In this document: one piece after another, positions 58,933-64,000 of the stretch
Layout of the letters: every line of letters begins with the position of its first letter
Numbering within the stretch: the stretch's first letter is position 1
Assembly: GCA_047972995.1 (NCBI GenBank)
Contig: JBKEBD010000002.1
Location: 219,074-283,073 of the forward strand
Origin: JBKEDC01 sp047972995
GTDB lineage: Bacteria; Bacteroidota; Bacteroidia; Bacteroidales; Prolixibacteraceae
Direction of reading: 5' to 3'
Length of the DNA: 64,000 nt
Program-made: the position numbers and the translations under genes
Notes under the pieces: model-generated
The model's input: only the letters and a program-made list of their open reading frames with translations
What the model was told of the DNA's origin: nothing
Databases searched by the model: none

Positions 58933-59007
58933 CGGGATTTAGCTCAGTCCGGTTAGAGTACACGTCTGGGGGGCGTGGGGTCGCTGGTTCGAATCCAGTA
59001 ATCCCGA
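58933..59007 (+). tRNA. tRNA-Pro (anticodon GGG)
   Basis: Acceptor CGGGATT pairs with AATCCCG, discriminator A. Anticodon stem CACGT/GCGTG (one G-T) with loop CTGGGGG gives GGG. T arm GCTGGTTCGAATCCAGT. Its last 14 bases plus three flanking bases are repeated at 61085-61101, marking it as an integration site. Confidence 0.95.
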
Positions 59008-59123
59008 CTTATTTTGCATAACACGCTAAATCAGCGTGTTATGCGAAAAAAGTGGACACTTTTTAGAAAAATATCCACTGAGGTAGATATTTATTAATTG
59101 TAATCTGACTTATAGTAAATTAA

Positions 59124-59486
59124 GTGAAAATTTTAATTTACTATGAGAAAAAAATTTTATGCCGTAAACCACATATAAATACATGTGGTGATGATCTTTC
59201 CAAGAAATGGTTCATAGACTATGCCTGTCCTGATCCACATCTCCCCTTCAACGGCGAACTTCGCCGCAAAAAAGATTACAAAGGCCTTCACAAATTCAAG
59301 ACTTTTAAAGCCCGTATGGAAGCCGCTATCAAGAAACGTGATGAATTAGAAGAAAAGCTCAAGCAAGGCTGAAACCCATGGATTGATGGAGATACTGACA
59401 AGTATATATATACAGATCAGTTGCAGATGCATGGAGTTGCTGGAGAAATACACGCAACTACTGGAGGAGCTTCATGGAAGTGGTAA
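59124..59486 (+). pseudogene. Tyrosine recombinase (integrase) N-terminal remnant
   Basis: The frame reads KKWFIDYACPDP, GELRRKKDYKGLHKFKTF and RMEAAIKKRDELEEKLKQG, then TGA at 59370-59372 where relatives have Trp (L..GWNP), then NPWIDGDTDKYIYTDQLQM. This is the arm-binding and SAM-like N terminus of Bacteroidetes phage-type integrases. A start at ATG 59143 (MRKKFYAVNHI) would need a frameshift near 59175. The catalytic domain with R-H-R-Y is missing entirely. Its position just inside attL is where such an integrase normally lies. Confidence 0.7.
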
Positions 59487-59550
59487 AAAAGGAGTCGGAT
59501 AGTATATAGAGATAGAAATATAATTAAAATAGATTTTAAAAGATAAGAAA

Positions 59551-60954
59551 ATGAAAAATCAATTTACTTGGAAGTTGGTGATGCTGCTTAGTATCCTAGC
59601 ATTAGGATTCGTTGGATGTAGTGATGACAGCGAAAGTGAAAAACAAGCATCTGCGATAACTATTACGCAAGGCGATCAGACTATTCAGATAGAAGAAGAA
59701 CTGAAGCTGAACGTGTCATTTACACCTTCGGATGTTACAGCTCCGATAAGCTGGAAGAGTTCTAATACTAATATTGCTACCGTTGACGACGAGGGAATAG
59801 TAATAGGTATCGGCGAAGGAGTTGCTAAAATTACAGCTTCTATATATACAGAACAAGTTTCTACGACTTGTCTAATCACAGTAAATCCAATTGTAGTAAA
59901 GGGTATCACACTTAGCGAAAGTGCAATAAGCCTACTCCCTGAAGCAACAAGCACACTGATATATACTATTGACCCCGGAAATGCCACAAATAAGGAAGTA
60001 GAATGGTCTTCGAGCAATACTGAAGTAGCAACCGTTGCTGATGGAGTTGTTACAGCCATTGCTACTGGAGAAGCAGATATCACGGTTAAAGTTAAAGGAA
60101 CTGAGGTAAGCGCTATATGTAAAGTTACAGTGAACCCTGTCGCAGTTACAGGGATCGAGTTGCAGGCATCGCTAGAAGTAGTACGCGGCAGAACTGGGCA
60201 ACTAGTGGCAAACATCCTGCCAAGTAACGCTAGCAACCTTGCAATTACGTGGAGTAGTTCGGATGCTTCTATAGCTACTGTTGATGCAAACGGATTGGTT
60301 GCAGGTATAGCTGTAGGTAGTACATCCATCAAAGCAACAACAACTGATGGTGGATTTGTTGCCAGTTGTGAACTTAGAGTAACACCTGTTGCACTAACAA
60401 GTATTAGTCTAACAGCCGACAATAACACTATGTTGGCTGGAGCAACTTTCCAACTAGCAACATATTTCACACCTGCCGATGCTGACAACACCAATATAAC
60501 CTGGAGCAGTAGCAACGAAGCAGTAGCAACTGTAAATTCAACAGGGCTAGTTACTTCGATTGCCGAGGGTAATACTACAATTACAGTAACATCAGAAGAT
60601 GGAGGTTACACAGCCTATTGTGCAATAACTGTAGCCCCGATTACAGAGATGATGAGAGTAGGATTTACGAGTTCCTCAATAGTGAATATTAATGGCTATT
60701 GTTCAGGTTCACTTTACTCATCAATATGGAACAACAGTAGCGAATCAGTAACCCTTACTCGCTTTGAGATAATTGACAGTTCTACTAATCAAGTCGTAGT
60801 ATCTTCGGAAGATGCAAGCCTATTAGGAGAATTAGCAGGTGGCGAATCGAGGAACTTAGGCACAAACAATCTTAATAGAGTATATATGCCAATCGTTAAA
60901 TGGTATTTCTCTCATAATGGAGAAGAACACTCAATCGAACTAGCTTACGAGTAG
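59551..60954 (+). CDS. Lipoprotein with four Big_2 (bacterial Ig-like) domains
   Basis: 467 residues. Lipobox ends at Cys23 (GFVGCSDDSESE), with acidic residues after Cys favouring surface display. Four Big_2 repeats follow at roughly 34-112, 113-193, 194-278 and 279-361, each with the pattern ISWKSSNTNIATVDDEG, EWSSSNTEVATVADG, TWSSSDASIATVDANG or TWSSSNEAVATVNSTG. A unique C-terminal domain of ~100 residues (SIVNINGYCSGSLYSS) ends the protein. Surface adhesion or binding is inferred. It is the only intact gene of the tRNA-Pro island. No promoter box is clear. Confidence 0.85.
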   Translation: MKNQFTWKLVMLLSILALGFVGCSDDSESEKQASAITITQGDQTIQIEEELKLNVSFTPSDVTAPISWKSSNTNIATVDDEGIVIGIGEGVAKITASIYTEQVSTTCLITVNPIVVKGITLSESAISLLPEATSTLIYTIDPGNATNKEVEWSSSNTEVATVADGVVTAIATGEADITVKVKGTEVSAICKVTVNPVAVTGIELQASLEVVRGRTGQLVANILPSNASNLAITWSSSDASIATVDANGLVAGIAVGSTSIKATTTDGGFVASCELRVTPVALTSISLTADNNTMLAGATFQLATYFTPADADNTNITWSSSNEAVATVNSTGLVTSIAEGNTTITVTSEDGGYTAYCAITVAPITEMMRVGFTSSSIVNINGYCSGSLYSSIWNNSSESVTLTRFEIIDSSTNQVVVSSEDASLLGELAGGESRNLGTNNLNRVYMPIVKWYFSHNGEEHSIELAYE

Positions 60955-61084
60955 ATTGAAAAAGTGGACAAAACTCAAAAAAAGTAGACTTTTCACCCTA
61001 AAACGAGGGCAATTAAGGTAAAAAGCAGACAAAGTAGACACACTTAATATACTGTAAGTCAGATGTGTTTTTTGAAGTAGAGTT

Positions 61085-61101
61085 TCCAGTAATCCCGACT
61101 T
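61085..61101. repeat. Right attachment-site repeat (attR-like)
   Basis: TCCAGTAATCCCGACTT, an exact 17-base copy of 58994-59010, comprising the 3' end of tRNA-Pro(GGG) with three following bases. Confidence 0.8.
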
Positions 61102-61107
61102 GAACGT

Positions 61108-61138
61108 AAAAAAGCGATACATTTGTATCGCTTTTTTT
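61108..61138 (+). terminator. Displaced terminator of the tRNA operon
   Basis: AAAAAAGCGATAC pairs with GTATCGCTTTTTT over the 4-nt loop ATTT, continuing into a T run. It lies seven bases after the right att repeat, the place a terminator would occupy after tRNA-Pro before integration. Confidence 0.9.
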
Positions 61139-61166
61139 ATGCCTTTATTTCTTGAAAAAACCATAG

Positions 61167-61627
61167 AATGGGGATATTTTGGGTCTAAGCATATATTTAC
61201 TTACCTAACTATTGTATGCCTTAGTAGGTTATTCGGGAGGTGGCTGCGACCTACAGATTTTTATTTTCTTGAATGGGTGTGTTTTAATTTCAGTGTTGAG
61301 TATATCTTTTTGGCTTGTTTTGTTGGGCGACTGCACTGCCTTAACTCTACGCTTTCTTCCAAAGCATTGGCTGTTTTAGTGGAGACTAACTTCTGCGTTG
61401 ACATACGTCACACAATTTCAGCCTAAGTCATCCTATTGCCAACAAAAAGGATAGCGGAGCAATTTTTTTAAGAAGAAAAAGTATGATAAAGTACAAAAAA
61501 TGGAAAACAGAAGCTAAATGTAACGTCCGCTGCTTTTTTTTTAGGCAAAAATGGACTTCGTCACACCATCTGAATACTTTTTTTAAACGGAAATTGAACG
61601 CATGGGATATGACATCCTCATGCTCTA
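61167..61627. repeat. Diverged second copy of the 21-kb element
   Basis: The order and most bases match 21181-21637: GGATATTTTGGGTCTAAGC at the left, GCGACCTACAGATTTTT, GAGTATATCTTTTTGGCTTG, GTTGGGCGACTGCACTGCC, GCGTTGACATACGTCACACA (in part), and GAACGCATGGGATATGACAT at the right. The left end keeps the inner part of the inverted repeat. Frames that are open in copy 1 have stops here. The right end joins an ISAon1-type fragment. Confidence 0.8.
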
Positions 61628-61870
61628 ATCATTTGTGCCGTCTAATAATGAGATGAACTTTATGCCGCGCAATGGAAAATCTTGAATCTTAACTGGATGA
61701 TTAAAGCCATTTGAAACGAGTGGTAAAGCGGTAAGCTCGGGGGGAATGACATTCTTCTCATCCAAGTAAAGGATGAGTGAATTTTCTGTAGATTCTTCTA
61801 TTGAAACCAAGTCAAACTAAAAATAAACCTCTGAAGGAAGTAGATATTGAAGTAGTTGTGATGTTCCCAT
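61627..61870 (-). pseudogene. ISAon1-type transposase N-region remnant
   Basis: Reading from the ATG at 61870: MGTSQLLQYLLPSEVYF, then an internal TAG, then FDLVSIEESTENSLILYLDE, KNVIPPEL, LVSNGFNHPVKIQDFPLRG, then a stop where the repeat copy begins. The pattern (LP..., YLDEKN..P, SNGF, IQDFPLRG) is that of ISAon1 family transposase N-region proteins (ISL3-related). The rest of the transposase is gone. A weak relic of a right inverted repeat, GACCC..ATATTC, follows near 61911-61931. Confidence 0.6.
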
Positions 61871-61951
61871 ATTTAAATGAAGACAAAAAGATCAAATTCA
61901 CCTAAATTATAAACTGACCCGATATTCTGACATCTTAACAATACTGCGAAA

Positions 61952-61972
61952 ATACACCTCTCGAAGGTGTAT
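61952..61972 (-). terminator. Terminator of the porin gene
   Basis: ATACACCT pairs with AGGTGTAT over a 5-nt loop; on the minus strand TTTTCG follows. It starts three bases after the porin stop codon. Confidence 0.75.
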
Positions 61973-61974
61973 AT

Positions 61975-63207
61975 CTAGAATTTGACTGAAGATCTAAACC
62001 CGAGAAAAGTGGCTGTTGAACTACTCTTCACGACCGGATTGGTTATTTGCACATCTGCACCTATGGAAAACCAATTATTCAGACAAAAGTCATAAAAAGT
62101 TTCTACACACAATTCATTGCGGAGCGACATTCCTAATGCGCCGGCTTTCTCATCAATAATGCCACTCAATGAATAATTAGAAAATGCTATCCCCCATTTA
62201 TCTTGAGCTCTGTTTTTAATAAAGCTATTTCCCCCTAAACCTAACAACAGACTGAAATCAACAGGGGTAGGATTTCCATCGGAAGCGGTGAGCTGTCCGA
62301 ATAACCCCCAACTTCTGGTCTCATCAATCGTCTTTAATGGCTGATTAAAACTATAGCTGATGTAGAATCTCCCATTTTTTTCAGAAGTCGGTGAATCTAT
62401 GGGCAGATTAATATTGCCTAGATCATAAAGGCTATTTCCATTCTGCGTACTGTATGTAAAGCAAACGGAATGATTACCCACCGAGTTACCTATTCGCACT
62501 TTCCACCCGGGAGTAACAGCAAGCACTACTCCATCACTAAACGGAGATTCAAAACCGGTTTTACCCACAGTGCTTATCGGATCATAGAGCATAAAAGTCC
62601 AATTCAGCTTTTTGCCGACTATACTGGCTATCGTTCCAGAAACATATGGAGGCGTAATGCCATTTATGGGTGCTGTAAAACCAATATTCCAAAAAGCATC
62701 TAAACCTGCTCCCCCACTATATTTCGTAGCAGCAGCCATATCTATCATATTCAACTTTCCGGCTAGAATGCTGTTTCCTGTTCCCCAATTATACATTAAA
62801 AAAGCCGAACTAATGTCGAAACGATTCCCATGTGTGAATCCGGGATAAGAACCTGCCGTATTTTGGGGGACCATTACCTGACCGGTAAGGCTACTCAGTG
62901 GGTTACCAAAATTATATTCAGCTTTGGTTACCAATGTCCAATGAGAAAGTCCGATACTGCCACCGTTAAACATAACATCTAATTGTGCTTTGCCATCGAA
63001 TGCAGATTTATTATCTACATTTCCGGCAATAAAGTTCTGATTAAAAACAGTTACACGAGGATTAATATATAATCCTTTAGATTCGATTTTATCTCTTACA
63101 CCTCCCCAGTTTCCCGACAAGTATTTTCTTTCCTGCTGATCTTGAGCATATGTGCTTAAATATATTAAATTCAAGCAGATAGTCATAACTGTTATTAGCT
63201 TCGTCAT
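61975..63207 (-). CDS. OprB family carbohydrate-selective porin-like protein
   Basis: 410 residues with a signal peptide (hydrophobic 5-18, cleavage near TYAQ). The mature start LSGNWGGVRDKIESKGL is the family hallmark (WGG.R..L...G). Alternating strands with aromatic ends, RFDISSAFLMYNWG, DAFWNIGFTAPING, FYISYSFNQPL, and a C-terminal strand ending in Phe (GFRSSVKF) fit a 16-strand outer-membrane barrel. It would let sugars or other small solutes across the outer membrane. It stands alone, beside mobile DNA, with no sugar-use genes nearby. Confidence 0.85.
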   Translation of the reverse strand: MTKLITVMTICLNLIYLSTYAQDQQERKYLSGNWGGVRDKIESKGLYINPRVTVFNQNFIAGNVDNKSAFDGKAQLDVMFNGGSIGLSHWTLVTKAEYNFGNPLSSLTGQVMVPQNTAGSYPGFTHGNRFDISSAFLMYNWGTGNSILAGKLNMIDMAAATKYSGGAGLDAFWNIGFTAPINGITPPYVSGTIASIVGKKLNWTFMLYDPISTVGKTGFESPFSDGVVLAVTPGWKVRIGNSVGNHSVCFTYSTQNGNSLYDLGNINLPIDSPTSEKNGRFYISYSFNQPLKTIDETRSWGLFGQLTASDGNPTPVDFSLLLGLGGNSFIKNRAQDKWGIAFSNYSLSGIIDEKAGALGMSLRNELCVETFYDFCLNNWFSIGADVQITNPVVKSSSTATFLGFRSSVKF

Positions 63208-63925
63208 AAATTATAATTTAGTTTTCTATTCTTATATCAAATCGAATGAATTTATTTGCTTTAGCGGGTTCTAATTTTTATATTTTCTGCATCAACGGGA
63301 AGAGCTAAAGGCATGACTTACCCCCTCCTTATTCTCAGCAAATGTACATTATTTATACAAAAAATAATGAACTCGGAATTTTTCCTATTTATTATTGCCC
63401 CTACTATTATTAATATTTTGGTTGCTTACGCCCTTGAAGCAGGTGGAAGTAAGGCGAGCAAGCGGGCTTGGATTTAGCGACGAAATGTTGGGCAATGGAT
63501 ATTCCTTTACCTCATTTGGTTTTTCTTGCTTTCCGCTTTAGCTTCATCGCGATTGGTGGGCGAGCCTCAGTAGAGAATCAAAACCGCCCCAAAGCTTTCA
63601 TCTTCTGAAATTCGCTTCATGAAACAAATAGTAAAACAAGCGAATTGGTCTAGCCACAAAACAAAGGTGTACGATCATCGTTTGAATTCATAATGTAGTA
63701 TTATATATAGAGTGAGTGAAAGTTGGGTAAAGAGGACAGTATTTTCCCTATGACCCAAAAAAATGAAATTGAGCGCATGAGATATGATTTTTTCATGCTC
63801 AGGTCCTGAAAAGGTAGTTAGCACCTGGAATTTAGTAAATCGCTATCCACCAACGACTAAACATATTCTTGGTCTGTTTGCTTGAAAAAGACTTCACAGA
63901 AATTGCGAAAAAAAGAGTCGATATG
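63208..63925. other. Region without a supported gene, with a third repeat fragment
   Basis: About 720 bp. Only short frames occur, for example a 36-codon frame from the ATG at 63367 and a ~24-codon frame near 63620; neither resembles a known protein. The segment 63753-63806 is related to the right end of the repeat at 61167-61627. Confidence 0.45.
63753..63806. repeat. Third, short fragment of the element's right end
   Basis: GAAATTGAGCGCATGAGATA followed by TGATTTTTTCATGCTCAGG parallels GGAAATTGAACGCATGGGAT and TGACATCCTCATGCTCTAA of the copy ending at 61627. Confidence 0.55.
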
Positions 63926-63956
63926 CTTGCGAGTTCAAATTAAACCTTTACTTTTG
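63926..63956 (+). promoter_or_regulatory. Full consensus promoter reading off the right edge
   Basis: TTG (63927-63929), 19 bases, TACTTTTG (63949-63956). No gene starts before the window ends, so it serves something beyond 64000, with a leader over 35 nt. Its strength and position would suit an rRNA operon or another highly expressed gene; this is inference only. Confidence 0.6.
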
Positions 63957-64000
63957 CACTCGCTTTTGGGAAATAAAGCAACGTTCATTCAAGTATAGTG

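Larger units (their letters stand above)
58994..61101. mobile_element. Integrated island remnant at the 3' end of tRNA-Pro(GGG)
   Basis: The 17-mer TCCAGTAATCCCGACTT occurs at the tRNA 3' end (58994-59010) and again at 61085-61101, as expected for attL/attR of a tyrosine-recombinase element that restores the tRNA. The 2.09 kb between them hold a broken integrase N terminus next to the tRNA and one intact cargo gene. The tRNA operon's natural terminator lies seven bases beyond the right repeat, showing that the element split tRNA from terminator. It cannot move by itself because the integrase is broken. Confidence 0.8.

Noticed and set aside
59047..59064. AAAAAGTG/CACTTTTT dyad and a matching AAAAAGTGGACA near 60960 as IS ends
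   Set aside because: Matches are short, not inverted relative to each other over a useful length, and no transposase or target duplication supports an IS; the att repeats explain the island better.
59685..60515. 276-codon minus-strand open frame opposite the Ig-like lipoprotein gene
   Set aside because: It mirrors the repetitive Ser/Thr/Ala/Val codons of the real gene; it has no start context or family resemblance.
63367..63477. 36-codon frame from the ATG at 63367 with a hydrophobic start
   Set aside because: Could be a small membrane peptide, but there is no ribosome-binding context, promoter or similarity to support it.

Overview
The window looks like a chromosomal segment of a member of the Bacteroidota, most likely order Bacteroidales. 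The evidence is the gene content (DUF6452/DUF6048 pair, DUF4251 protein, TonB-dependent receptor with a carboxypeptidase-like N-terminal domain, a second PurF-like amidotransferase, type II glutamine synthetase, a hybrid two-component relic, an ISAon1-type transposase relic) and the promoters. Many genes are preceded by the phylum's TAnnTTTG -7 box, and four carry the complete TTTG or TTG - N19 - TAnnTTTG arrangement (29202-29232, 53630-53659, 58494-58524, 63926-63956). Base composition is moderately AT-rich.

Layout. 1-18.4 kb is housekeeping: metG end (partial), a PurF-like protein with a SPOR-domain protein, glmM, a Pif1-type helicase, valS, dsbD, an ABCG-like transporter, a lipoprotein, folE and yaaA. 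18.4-19.6 kb is a two-gene ThrE-type exporter. 19.6-22.0 kb is a decay zone: a truncated, frameshifted hybrid two-component gene and a 578-bp element with terminal inverted repeats and an 8-bp target duplication. 22-32.3 kb holds pfkA, an S41 protease, yraN, an S4 protein, sdaA, an rluB-type pseudouridine synthase, a metallo-beta-lactamase-fold protein, and a MarR regulator next to a CoA-disulfide-reductase fusion protein. 33-36.8 kb is sufBCD. 36.9-49.4 kb has envelope proteins, pyrC, mdh, type II glutamine synthetase, dprA, aroB-aroA, manC, tRNA-Leu and thiL. 49.4-58.4 kb has a lipoprotein/TonB receptor pair, a receiver domain with a membrane anchor, two nucleoside or sugar kinases, a degenerate GIY-YIG protein and a ResB/CcsA cytochrome c maturation pair.

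58.5-64 kb is the accessory end. A four-gene tRNA operon (Ser-GCT, two identical Pro-TGG, Pro-GGG) has been split from its terminator by a 2.09-kb integrated element. That element is flanked by a 17-bp repeat of the tRNA-Pro(GGG) 3' end and carries a broken integrase start and a four-repeat Ig-like lipoprotein. Next come a degraded second copy of the 21-kb element, an ISAon1-type transposase fragment, an OprB-like porin, a third repeat fragment, and a consensus promoter reading out of the right edge.

No CRISPR array, rRNA gene, complete transposase or complete integrase is visible. The least ordinary items are the tRNA-Pro island, the element family, the MarR promoter with two operator-like repeats, the membrane-tethered receiver domain, and a G10 tract inside aroB. 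I did not find a convincing multi-gene system of unknown type.
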